A stretch of DNA of 7,498 bases from CAYYWV01 sp964475385 (GCA_964475385.1 CAYYWV010000113.1:1-7498), one strand, 5' to 3'; shown: positions 1-5,655, counted from the first letter of the stretch. Notes: generated from the letters alone by a model not told the origin. Translations and numbers: made by a program.

Positions 1-159
1 CGTGAGCTGCTTCTCGATGCCGTAGGCGCAGAACGGGCAGGCCAATCCGTCGACCTTGAGCTGATAGCGGCTTTGGGCCGCGAACGCCGCTGCGGGCAGA
101 AGCAGGAGCGACAGTCCAATGGCCGCCATCCTCATAAGTTTGGTCGTTTGCGTAAGCAT
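1..159 (-). CDS. Secreted heavy-metal-associated (HMA) domain protein, 3' part outside window
   Basis: The visible 53 residues are the N-terminus of a small periplasmic metal-binding protein. Residues 1-28 form a signal peptide: basic start (K7, R10), hydrophobic core with a run of leucines, and an AFA-A type cleavage site. Mature sequence begins with the first beta strand of an HMA fold, YQLKVDGLACPFCAYGIEKQL, whose CPFC (Cys41 and Cys44) occupies the position of the CxxC metal site of MerP, Atx1 and CopZ. The order strand, G-x-x-C-x-x-C, helix is the family's N-terminal half; the rest lies beyond position 1. The ATG at 157-159 has a strong GGAGG at 168-172, 8 nt upstream, which fixes the start. 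It is the third gene of an operon, 49 bp after the outer-membrane protein gene, under the same MerR-type promoter. HMA membership is clear from the motif; the metal is inferred (Hg or another soft metal) from the regulator. The PF pair inside CxxC differs from the typical MerP and copper-chaperone sequences. Confidence 0.85.
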   Translation of the reverse strand, partial: MLTQTTKLMRMAAIGLSLLLLPAAAFAAQSRYQLKVDGLACPFCAYGIEKQLT

Positions 160-167
160 TGGGTTTT

Positions 168-172
168 CCTCC
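168..172 (-). promoter_or_regulatory. Ribosome binding site of the HMA gene
   Basis: On the minus strand GGAGG stands 8 nt before the ATG at 157-159. It is a near-ideal Shine-Dalgarno sequence and decides the start of the edge-truncated HMA gene, which is too short inside the window to be judged by length. Confidence 0.7.
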
Positions 173-208
173 ATCGATCGCAGGTTCTCGACGATCCCCC
201 CTTTCGCT

Positions 209-1048
209 TCAGAAGTGGTAGACGAACTCGATACGCGCCCGGTAGTCGGACGACGGCTGGTTTCCGTTCAGATTATGGGCGATCGGAATCTGGACGCCGC
301 CCCGGATCGCAAGCTGGCGATAGGTCCACCAGACCACGGGCGAGACGAACAGCTCCCAGCCCCCCGTGTCGGCGAGCGCCGCGCCGTTGAGATCATCGCG
401 CGCCGATCGCTCCCAGTTGAGCTCGAGCATCAAGACCGTGTCGGGTTCGTCGTAGGCGGAGAGCGCCGGTCGGACGCCGCCGACCAGGTTGAGGAACTGC
501 TTATCGCCTTTCTCGAGGCCGCCGCCGCCTTCGGTGTTGGCCCGGTAGACGGCGCTCGCGAACCAGTACCAGCGGCGCGATTCGTATCCCGTGGCGATTC
601 CGCCGATAAGGTCGGTCGAGCCGGTGCCGAGCCGGGGGCTGCGGTCGTCGTCGCCGGTCGGAAGCTTGATCTTGAAGAGCGCCGCGGCCTTGTACTGCGC
701 ACCGGGAACGTCGCGCTTCCAGAACTGGTACTTGGTGTCGAGGGTGATGTCGCCGATCCCGTTGGCGTCGCCGCTGTTATCGAAATCGCGCTTGGCGTAA
801 GGGATCTCGATTCCGACCTCCCAATCGGCGGTGAGCCCGTACTCGGCCTCCGCCGAGACTTCGTAGGCGGTCTCGCGCTCGCCGGCGCCGGTCGCTTCCT
901 CGGTATGCAGCCCGAGCCTGAGCTCCGTCCCGCCCTTGAAGATCGTCTCGGGCGCGGGGCTGAACAGGGGGCCGTGGGCCTCGGCCGGCGCTCCGAACGC
1001 CGCCGTTGCGGCGAAAGCGATGAGTGAGAAAAGGCGTCCTTTTTTCAT
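209..1048 (-). CDS. Outer-membrane beta-barrel protein of a metal-response operon
   Basis: This 279-residue protein has a clear signal peptide (MKKGR start, hydrophobic residues 6-19, cleavage after A22-E23-A24). The mature part begins HGPLFSPAPETIFKGG and continues as alternating amphipathic strands rich in Tyr and Trp with Gly/Asp turns. It ends VYHF; a C-terminal phenylalanine after alternating hydrophobics is the usual signal for outer-membrane barrel insertion. Length and pattern fit the broad 'transporter/MetA-pathway-like' barrel families (PF13557-like), but I assign the family by pattern only. Its ATG overlaps the stop codon of the upstream regulator in the tetranucleotide ATGA (1045-1048), and no good Shine-Dalgarno is seen, so translation is probably coupled. 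An HMA protein gene follows 49 bp downstream. I infer a role in metal passage or envelope defence; the substrate is unknown. The outer-membrane barrel call is firm, the function is not. Confidence 0.85.
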   Translation of the reverse strand: MKKGRLFSLIAFAATAAFGAPAEAHGPLFSPAPETIFKGGTELRLGLHTEEATGAGERETAYEVSAEAEYGLTADWEVGIEIPYAKRDFDNSGDANGIGDITLDTKYQFWKRDVPGAQYKAAALFKIKLPTGDDDRSPRLGTGSTDLIGGIATGYESRRWYWFASAVYRANTEGGGGLEKGDKQFLNLVGGVRPALSAYDEPDTVLMLELNWERSARDDLNGAALADTGGWELFVSPVVWWTYRQLAIRGGVQIPIAHNLNGNQPSSDYRARIEFVYHF

Positions 1049-1500
1049 TTCGACCGGTTGCTCTTTCGATCCGCGTCGGGGGCGTCTTCCCTGGTGGTGA
1101 ACGCGCTCAGAATCGAGCAGGCGCGCAGCGCGCCGCGCCCCGGGCAGGCCGCGATCAGCTCGTCGAGCGCGTCGCGAATCCGCTCAAGCTGCGCGATCTT
1201 GCGGGTGACCTCGTCGCGTTTGACGGTCGCCCGCGCCCGCACGTCGCGACAGTCGGCCTTGGGGTCGGCCCGCAACGACAGGAGATCCTCGATTTCGCGA
1301 AGGGAGAACCCGAGCTCTTGAGCTTGGCGGATGAACCGGATTCGCTGGACGGTCTCCGCCGGGTAGTCCCGGAATCCGCTCCCTTCCGGCTTCGGGGGCT
1401 GTTCGATCAGCCCCTTGCGTTCGTAGAACCGAATGGTCTCGACGCCGACGCCGGCCTCGCGGGCCGCTTTGCCGATGGTTCTGCAGCTCATGGCGTTCAT
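1045..1500 (-). CDS. merR: MerR-family regulator with Hg(II)-type cysteine triad
   Basis: With the ATG at 1498-1500 this is a 151-residue MerR-family activator. Residues 8-32 are the N-terminal helix-turn-helix (TIGKAAREAGVGVETIRFYE...), followed by the wing (GFRDYP, 42-47), the second helix pair and a long dimerisation helix (about 82-117). Cys84, Cys119 and Cys128 match Cys82, Cys117 and Cys126 of Tn501 MerR: 34 residues lie between the first two and 8 (PGRGALRA) between the last two, as in MerR, where they bind Hg(II) across the dimer. An in-frame TTG at 1540-1542 would add 14 residues, but this TTG is part of the -35 box, so I reject it. ATG 1489-1491 (148 residues) is also possible. The gene lies behind a palindromic operator and probably regulates itself and the two downstream genes. 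Cd/Pb/Zn or Cu sensors have other cysteine patterns, so Hg is the best guess. Confidence 0.9.
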   Translation of the reverse strand: MNAMSCRTIGKAAREAGVGVETIRFYERKGLIEQPPKPEGSGFRDYPAETVQRIRFIRQAQELGFSLREIEDLLSLRADPKADCRDVRARATVKRDEVTRKIAQLERIRDALDELIAACPGRGALRACSILSAFTTREDAPDADRKSNRSK

Positions 1501-1510
1501 CTCGAAAAGC

Positions 1511-1542
1511 AGTGTGCGCTCCGTATCATGATACGGAGTCAA
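1511..1542 (-). promoter_or_regulatory. MerR-type promoter of the metal operon
   Basis: On the minus strand TTGACT (1537-1542) is followed, after 20 bp, by CACACT (1511-1516), a weak -10 match; 19 bp would give GCACAC. The overlong 19-20 bp spacer filled by a palindrome is the hallmark of promoters controlled by MerR proteins, which untwist the DNA when metal binds. The start TTGACTCCGTA is the same as my recollection of the Tn21/Tn501 mer promoter. Transcription would begin near 1504, leaving a leader of only a few nucleotides before the regulator's ATG. Confidence 0.7.
1519..1538. promoter_or_regulatory. MerR operator, perfect 20-bp palindrome
   Basis: CTCCGTATCATGATACGGAG is a perfect inverted repeat without a spacer. 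It lies between the -35 and -10 boxes, overlapping the last two bases of the -35. Its CCGTA...TACGG arms correspond to those of the mer operator, which in Tn501 are separated by a similar AT-rich centre. Confidence 0.8.
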
Positions 1543-1596
1543 GAGGGAATTTCAGGGTTCCAGATAGGGCCGCCCGGGCCGTTGCGGACAGGGCGC

Positions 1597-2580
1597 TCAC
1601 CGACCGCGCGCGAGCGCCGTTCTGAGCGTGTAGAGCGTCACCTCGCCGAAGGAGTTGAAACGCAGCGGCAGGAAGGAAACGCCGGCCCCCCGACTGGTGT
1701 AGCCGACCATCGCGCCGCAGCGCCAGAACCCGGACGCGAAGCGGCGGTGGCGGCGCAGGTTGGTCGCGATCGGCCGGCCGCCGGGCAGGCAGATCTGGCC
1801 GCCGTGGGTATGGCCCGAGAGATACAGCGCAAAGCCCGCGCGGGCGGCGACGTCGGCGATCTCGGGCGAGTGCACGAGCGCGATGCGGAACCCCTCGGGC
1901 GCGGCGCGAAGCGCGGCCGGCGCCGCTTCGCTGTAGAAGTGATGAACGTCGTCGAGGCCCGTGAAGTGCACCTTATCCGCGCCCCGGGCGACGGTCGCGG
2001 TCTCGTTCACGAGCACCCGCGCGCCCAGGCTCTCGAGCGGCGCGACCAGGCGCAGGCTGTCGTGGTTGCCGAGGGTGGCGAGAATGCCGTCGCGAACGCG
2101 CAAGGCGGCGATCACCGGACGCAGCGCCGCGATGGTCTGCTCCGTGTCGCGCCGGCGGCCGTCGCCGTAGTCGCCGGTCATCACGCAGAGATCGGCCTCG
2201 ACGCCCTCGATGCAGGCGCGCAGCCGCGTCGCCGTCTCGTCGAGCCGCGTGATATGGGGGTCCGTGATGTGCAGAATGCGGTAGCCGTCGAAGGCCGCCG
2301 GCAGGCCGGGAAGCGCGACCTCGTGCTGAAGGAGGCGGATATCGAGGGCGTTGCGCACCCCCCGCCAGTAGAGCCCGCGCAACAGCGCGGCGACGTCGAC
2401 CCGGCGGACGAAGGCGCGCAGCGGCCGCCAGCTATGGCCAAGCAGCGTCTTGCGCACCGGCGAAGGCGCGCCGCTTTCGATCAGCCGCCGCCGCTCGGCC
2501 CAGAGCGCGCGCGCCTCCCCGTCGCGCCCGCTAAGGCCCTGGGCCACGGTCTCGCGCACCCGCCCGCCGAGCTCGTTCAT
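1597..2580 (-). CDS. Calcineurin-like metallophosphoesterase (YaeI/YkuE type)
   Basis: A 327-residue cytosolic metallophosphoesterase. All metal-site motifs of the fold are present in order: D107-x-H109 in HITDPHI, G136-D137-x-x-D140, G171-N172-H173-D174, H237 in ALVHSPE, and GHTHGGQ at 256-262. The arrangement with GHTHGGQxxLP and a Ser/Thr-Arg-G segment (TSRGAG, 295-300) is that of the YaeI/YkuE branch, enzymes that use two metal ions to cleave phosphodiester or pyrophosphate bonds. Residues 1-90 are a basic, Arg-rich N-terminal extension without a clear membrane segment. A GTG at 2602-2604 would add eight residues; I chose the ATG at 2578-2580 because AAGG stands 8 nt before it. The gene is divergent from the dehydrogenase gene. 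Its substrate cannot be read from sequence; relatives include the lipid A pathway hydrolase LpxG of Chlamydia, which is only a possibility here. Confidence 0.88.
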   Translation of the reverse strand: MNELGGRVRETVAQGLSGRDGEARALWAERRRLIESGAPSPVRKTLLGHSWRPLRAFVRRVDVAALLRGLYWRGVRNALDIRLLQHEVALPGLPAAFDGYRILHITDPHITRLDETATRLRACIEGVEADLCVMTGDYGDGRRRDTEQTIAALRPVIAALRVRDGILATLGNHDSLRLVAPLESLGARVLVNETATVARGADKVHFTGLDDVHHFYSEAAPAALRAAPEGFRIALVHSPEIADVAARAGFALYLSGHTHGGQICLPGGRPIATNLRRHRRFASGFWRCGAMVGYTSRGAGVSFLPLRFNSFGEVTLYTLRTALARGR

Positions 2581-2637
2581 CGCCGTCGCCTTTGCGCGTT
2601 TCACCGTCTTCGTCGCCTGCGCGGGCAGTGTAGCAGC

Positions 2638-2666
2638 TTGTCGGCCCCGGGTGGGGCGCGCATAAT
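2638..2666 (+). promoter_or_regulatory. Putative sigma70-type promoter of the dehydrogenase gene
   Basis: TTGTCG (2638-2643), 17 bp, CATAAT (2661-2666): four of six and five of six bases match the consensus with ideal spacing. It lies in the 152-bp gap between the divergent phosphoesterase and dehydrogenase genes and would give a leader of about 60 nt. Confidence 0.5.
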
Positions 2667-2732
2667 CGCGGCCGCGCGCGGTCGGTCGCGAGCGGCCGGC
2701 GACAGGCGACGATTGGAGAGGACGGCCCGGCC

Positions 2733-3491
2733 ATGAGCGATTCCCAGCCCATCCTGCGCGACGGCGCGGTCGCGCTCGTCACCGGCGCGAGCGCAGGCAT
2801 CGGCGCCGCGATCGCCGAAGCGTTGGTCGCGCGCGGTTGCCGGGTGATCGGGGCGGCGCGACGCAAGGCGGCGCTGGCCGCGCTCGCCGACCGGCTCGGG
2901 CCGGCGTTCCATCCCCGCCCGCTCGACGTGACCGACGCCGCGGCCACCGCCCGGCTGATCGACGATCTTCCGCCCGAGCTCCGCGCGATCGACATTCTGG
3001 TCAACAACGCCGGCCACGACGTGGGCGGGCGCAAGCGCTTCGACCTCGGCGACGCCGAGGCCTGGGCCGCCATCGTCGAGACCAACCTCACTGGCATGAT
3101 CCGGGTGGCCCGCGCGGTCGCGCCGGGCATGGTCGCGCGCGGGCGCGGGCATATCGTCAATTTGGGCTCGATCGCCGGAATCAGGGCCTATCCCGGCGGC
3201 TCGATCTACGCCGCCACCAAGTTCGCCGTGCGCGGCTTCTCGGAAGGGTTGCGCATGGACTACGCGGGATCGGGCATCCGCGTCACCGAGATCGCGCCCG
3301 GCACCGTGCGGACCGAGTTCGCCTATCGCCGCTGGCCCGACGATCCCGCGCGCGCGCGGGCCTTTTACGACGACTACGCCGATCTGCTTTCGCCCGAGGA
3401 CGTGGCGCGCTGCGTGATCTTCGCGCTCGACCAGCCGCCCCATGTGTCCGTGGCCACGATCGTCGTCACCCCGTCCTCCCAGCCCATTTGA
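2733..3491 (+). CDS. Short-chain dehydrogenase/reductase, YdfG-like
   Basis: A complete 252-residue classical SDR with a Rossmann fold. TGASAGIG (17-24) binds the dinucleotide; R43 and R44 at the end of strand 2 favour NADP(H); D65-V66 contacts adenine; NNAG is at 91-94; the catalytic tetrad is N118, S146, Y159 and K163 (YAATK); PG at 189-190 follows. The whole line, including PEDVARCVIFALDQPPHVSV near the C-terminus, resembles YdfG, the NADP-dependent 3-hydroxy acid (serine, malonic semialdehyde) dehydrogenase. The exact substrate is inferred only from this likeness. GGAGAGGA at 2715-2722 stands 10 nt before the ATG, so the start is secure. It is the only confident plus-strand gene, with its own promoter, and runs into the glycosyltransferase gene from the opposite side with 7 bp between the stop codons. 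Confidence 0.92.
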   Translation: MSDSQPILRDGAVALVTGASAGIGAAIAEALVARGCRVIGAARRKAALAALADRLGPAFHPRPLDVTDAAATARLIDDLPPELRAIDILVNNAGHDVGGRKRFDLGDAEAWAAIVETNLTGMIRVARAVAPGMVARGRGHIVNLGSIAGIRAYPGGSIYAATKFAVRGFSEGLRMDYAGSGIRVTEIAPGTVRTEFAYRRWPDDPARARAFYDDYADLLSPEDVARCVIFALDQPPHVSVATIVVTPSSQPI

Positions 3492-3498
3492 ATCGACC

Positions 3499-4755
3499 CT
3501 AGCGGCGGGCGCGTCCCTTGGCGGCGAGCGCCTCGTCGTAGACCGCGAGATAGCGCTCGACCATCGCCTCGAGGGTGAAACGCGCCTCGATCCGCGCCCG
3601 CGCCGCCGCGCCGTGACGGCGGCGGAGCGCGGCGTCGACGACGTAAGCGGCGAGCGCATCGGCCATCGCCTGCGGATCGCCCGCGGGCGTGAGCCGGCCG
3701 GTCTCGCCGTCGACGACGAGCTCGGGGTTGCCGCCGACGTCGGTCGCGACCACCGGCAGTCCGCTCGCCATCGCCTCCAAGATGGTGTTCGAGATTCCTT
3801 CCGTGTCCGAAGGCAGCGCGAAGATATCGAAGCCCCGGTAAAACGCCGGAATGTCGTCGCGCGCGCCTGCGAGCCAGACGCGCTCGCCAAGCCCCGCGGC
3901 GGCGATGATGGCCTCGACCTCGGGCCTGAGCGGCCCGTCGCCGACCATGACGAGGCGGAGCTTCGCGGCGTCGATATCCGCCCGCGCGGCGAGCTTGGCG
4001 AAGGCGCGGGCGAGCAGGGGCTGGTTCTTCACCGTCGCCATCCGCCCGACGGCGCCGATGACCACCGCGTCGGGCGGCGCGAAGCCTGGGCGCGGCAACG
4101 GCTCGCGGCCGCCTTGCGCAGGGCGGAAGCGCTCGCCGTCGACTCCGTTGTAGATGCGAACGATCTTTCGGCGGGGCACGCCGACCACGTTCGCGAGCCA
4201 GTCCTCGAGCTCGCGCGAGAGAGGGATGTAGCGATCGACCAAGGGCGAGACCGCGCGCCGGATGGCGGCGTATTTGCGCGCTCTGTGGCCAAGCTCGGTC
4301 ACGTCGCGGCCGTGCTCGCCGTGGATGCGGACCGGAACTCCGGCGAGCGCGGCGGGCGCAGCCATATCGACCGCGGGCAGGTTGCGCGTGTGCGCGATAT
4401 CGGGGGCGAGCCGGCGGAGCGCCCGCCACAGCCGCCAATAGATTGCGACGTCCTTGCCGTCGCGCTTGCCGAGCGCGAGCACCGGAACCCCGGGGTCGGC
4501 GATGCGGGCGCGAAAGTCGGTGAAGTCCTTGAGGCAGACGACCGCGTGGCGAAAGCGGTCGGGCGGCGTGCGGTTGATCAGGTTGACGAGCCCGTTCTCC
4601 ATGCCGCCGTAGTCGAGCCGATGGACGACATGGACGACGAGCGGCGGCCGGCCGCGAAGGTCTGCGGCGGCGGGCGCGGGGTCGTCCTCTGGCTGCGCCG
4701 GAACCTCGGCCATCGGCTGCTCTATCTCCGCGATCGGCGGCCGCGGCCGCCCCAT
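3499..4755 (-). CDS. GT4-family glycosyltransferase, EpsH/PEP-CTERM-associated sugar transferase type
   Basis: A GT-B fold glycosyltransferase of 418 residues from the chosen ATG (4753-4755). Numbered from this start, the N-terminal domain carries HVVHRLDYGGMENGLVNLINR (about 42-62), HTRNLPAVD (122-130) and HGEHGRD (145-151). The C-terminal donor domain carries GRMATVKNQPLL (237-248), GDGPLR (272-277) and the E-x7-E nucleotide-sugar motif in EGISNTILE (319-327), followed by GLPVVATDVGGNPELV. The GG-x-E-NGLVNLINR start is typical of TIGR03088-like sugar transferases found with exosortase/exopolysaccharide loci; no other polysaccharide gene is in the window. Residues 1-37 are a non-conserved Pro/Ala-rich tail. 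An upstream in-frame ATG (4825-4827) would add 24 residues, but the ten codons before 4755 have G or C in only 5 of 10 third positions, unlike the rest of the gene, so I reject it. ATG 4711-4713 is another option. It probably transfers a sugar onto a lipid-linked or surface glycan at the cytoplasmic face of the membrane. Confidence 0.9.
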   Translation of the reverse strand: MGRPRPPIAEIEQPMAEVPAQPEDDPAPAAADLRGRPPLVVHVVHRLDYGGMENGLVNLINRTPPDRFRHAVVCLKDFTDFRARIADPGVPVLALGKRDGKDVAIYWRLWRALRRLAPDIAHTRNLPAVDMAAPAALAGVPVRIHGEHGRDVTELGHRARKYAAIRRAVSPLVDRYIPLSRELEDWLANVVGVPRRKIVRIYNGVDGERFRPAQGGREPLPRPGFAPPDAVVIGAVGRMATVKNQPLLARAFAKLAARADIDAAKLRLVMVGDGPLRPEVEAIIAAAGLGERVWLAGARDDIPAFYRGFDIFALPSDTEGISNTILEAMASGLPVVATDVGGNPELVVDGETGRLTPAGDPQAMADALAAYVVDAALRRRHGAAARARIEARFTLEAMVERYLAVYDEALAAKGRARR

Positions 4756-4924
4756 CACTCGAAACGCCAAACAGTAAAGCGTTTTATCGCGCAGGGAAAT
4801 CGACGCCGGCGCGTCCCTGGGGCGCATGGTCTCCGCGCTTGCGCCGAATTTCCGAATCGGGACAAGGCGTTAAGGGCGTGAGTCTAGATCGGCGAAAAAA
4901 TCGCCCACGACCCACAATATCTTG
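4756..4924. other. Leader region of the glycosyltransferase gene
   Basis: This stretch is upstream of the glycosyltransferase on the minus strand and of the RNA candidate on the plus strand. It holds a small hairpin, GGCGA (4891-4895) / TCGCC (4901-4905) around AAAAA. I see no convincing -35/-10 pair for the glycosyltransferase. Confidence 0.5.
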
Positions 4925-4953
4925 TTGCAAAGAGGGGGCGATCCTGCTAAAAG
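4925..4953 (+). promoter_or_regulatory. Extended -10 promoter of the candidate RNA
   Basis: TTGCAA (4925-4930), 17 bp, TAAAAG (4948-4953), with TGC directly before the -10, that is an extended -10 motif (TGnTAnAAn). Four of six bases match in each box. Transcription would start near 4957-4961, exactly where the 13-bp stem of the downstream structure begins. No open reading frame with a Shine-Dalgarno follows, so an RNA product is the simpler reading. Confidence 0.5.
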
Positions 4954-4956
4954 GAT

Positions 4957-5018
4957 GAGGCGTCAGGAGCGTGGCCGAAGCCAGCGCATGTGTCCGGGCG
5001 GGACACTCCTGACGCCTC
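4957..5018. repeat. 13-bp perfect inverted repeat enclosing two smaller hairpins
   Basis: GAGGCGTCAGGAG at 4957-4969 is the exact reverse complement of 5006-5018. The 36-nt interior forms two hairpins of its own, giving a three-way junction if transcribed. It may be the 5' domain of the RNA candidate, or a dispersed palindromic element; one copy in this window cannot tell. Confidence 0.75.
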
Positions 5019-5229
5019 TGGAGCCGGGCAGGCTCCCCGACGCGAGTGCGGGGAGGCGACTGACCGCAGCCACTGCTTAACGAAGCACCCCGGGCAGAGC
5101 CCTCGTCAGCGGTTGCGCGGTGTAGTCCCGCGAGGGACTTGTCGCGCTCGACGGCGGGTTGCCGATCCGCTTTGCCGGAGACCTGCGCGCCGCCTTTCCT
5201 TCCGAGGAAGAACCGGCGGCTTGCCGGCC

Positions 5230-5259
5230 GGAATCGCCCCGAAGGGCTTTTCCCTTTTT
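5230..5259 (+). terminator. Putative intrinsic terminator of the RNA candidate
   Basis: GGAA (5230-5233), two bases, GCCC (5236-5239), loop CGAA, GGGC (5244-5247), two bases, TTCC (5250-5253), followed by TTTTT (5255-5259); a TTTT also follows GGGC directly. The stem is short and the T run interrupted, but T tracts of this kind are rare in this GC-rich DNA, and the orientation fits the plus strand only. Confidence 0.4.
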
Positions 5260-5520
5260 CCGCTTTGCGCCCCGATCCCGAGGGACCAGACCGCGGCGGC
5301 GGAAAAGTCCGGCGAAGGGTGGATGGCGGGCCTGCCGCCCGGCAATCGGCCAACCCGAAGGAAGGCTCGACCGCCGCCCGTCGATCCATTTCCGCGAACG
5401 GATCAGGATCGCCGCGAAGCTCCGATTTCAGCGAAACCGACCAAACTCTCCGAAGAGAATCCGCCGACTTCGGCAAGGAAATCTTCGCTTCGACGCCTTC
5501 GCGTCTGGAGAGTATGTTCC
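5260..5520. other. Intergenic stretch without a recognisable gene
   Basis: No open frame here looks like a protein or has a Shine-Dalgarno sequence. Small hairpins are present: GGCGG-GCCTG-CCGCC (5325-5339), GCCG-ACTT-CGGC in 5460-5475, and GACGC-CTTC-GCGTC near 5491-5505. G+C falls gradually toward the right. I see no promoter or repeat that I would defend. Confidence 0.5.
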
Positions 5521-5632
5521 CCGTTTTACTGTTCGATTGCAAGAAAAAATGTAACTCTCGCTTTAATTTCTTGTGGACGAAAAGCATATTTGATTCCAAA
5601 CGTTTCCGTTTTTATCCACAGATTTATTCACC
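5521..5632. other. AT-rich patch with a DnaA box cluster
   Basis: By hand count 37 of 110 bases (5521-5630) are G or C, about 34%, in otherwise very GC-rich DNA. It contains one perfect DnaA box, TTATCCACA (5612-5620, plus), a 7/9 match on the minus strand (5572-5580, read TCGTCCACA) and a 7/9 match TTATTCACC (5624-5632, plus). AAACGTTT (5598-5605) is an 8-bp palindrome. DnaA boxes beside an AT-rich stretch are the ingredients of a replication origin or of a DnaA-titrating or DnaA-regulated site. None of the neighbours is an origin marker, so I leave the function open; a simple AT-rich upstream element is also possible. Confidence 0.45.
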
Positions 5633-5655
5633 AAGGACGCTTTTCGGCGCTCGCA

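Larger units (their letters stand above)
4957..5259 (+). ncRNA. Candidate structured non-coding RNA, unassigned class
   Basis: About 300 nt between an extended -10 promoter and a hairpin with T tracts, in a gene-free interval. Perfect hairpins follow one another: a 13-bp stem (4957-4969 with 5006-5018) enclosing TGGC-CGAA-GCCA (4972-4983, extendable) and GTGTCC-GGGCG-GGACAC (4990-5006); GGAGCC-GGGCA-GGCTCC (5020-5036); CTCCCCG/CGGGGAG (5033-5055), which excludes the previous one; TGCTT-AACG-AAGCA (5074-5087); GGGC-AGA-GCCC (5092-5102); AGTCCC-GCGA-GGGACT (5124-5139) with a GNRA tetraloop; GTCG-CGCT-CGAC (5141-5152); CCGGC-GGCTT-GCCGG (5213-5227). TGACCGC (5061-5067) can pair with GCGGTTG, enclosing the TGCTT and GGGC hairpins. 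I looked for the signatures of tmRNA, RNase P RNA, SRP RNA and cobalamin riboswitches and found none that hold. GC-rich DNA makes chance stems common, so the promoter, the 13-bp stem and the terminator carry the case. Confidence 0.4.

Noticed and set aside
119..1027. Plus-strand open frame of 302 codons opposite the outer-membrane protein gene
   Set aside because: Antisense shadow of a gene with signal peptide and barrel pattern; its protein has no fold-like pattern and no Shine-Dalgarno.
1024..2736. Plus-strand open frame of 570 codons opposite the regulator and phosphoesterase genes
   Set aside because: Long only because GC-rich antisense DNA lacks stop codons; the opposite strand carries complete catalytic motifs, operator and start sites.
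2601..3890. Minus-strand open frame of 429 codons across the dehydrogenase and the glycosyltransferase 3' end
   Set aside because: Overlaps two well-supported genes in other frames and shows no domain.
3442..4881. Plus-strand open frame of 479 codons opposite the glycosyltransferase
   Set aside because: Low-complexity Arg/Ala/Asp sequence and shadow of a motif-complete GT4 gene.
5056..5087. GCCACTG after GACTGACCGC, recalling the core of a cobalamin riboswitch
   Set aside because: The expected following GGGAAGGC segment and a B12 box downstream are missing; the similar GTCAGGAG at 4962-4969 is on the wrong side.
4957..5259. Permuted alphaproteobacterial tmRNA, suggested by the length of about 300 nt
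   Set aside because: No tag-peptide reading frame of the usual type, no T-loop sequence and no CCA end were found on either strand.
5290..5320. GGAAAAGTCCGG, recalling the conserved GGAAAGTCCGGGC of RNase P RNA
   Set aside because: The surrounding conserved parts, including the partner near the 3' end of that RNA, are not found on either strand.
4784..5599. Minus-strand open frame of 271 codons in the intergenic island
   Set aside because: No recognisable domain, mixed codon use, no Shine-Dalgarno; it crosses the AT-rich patch and the hairpin array, which look non-coding.
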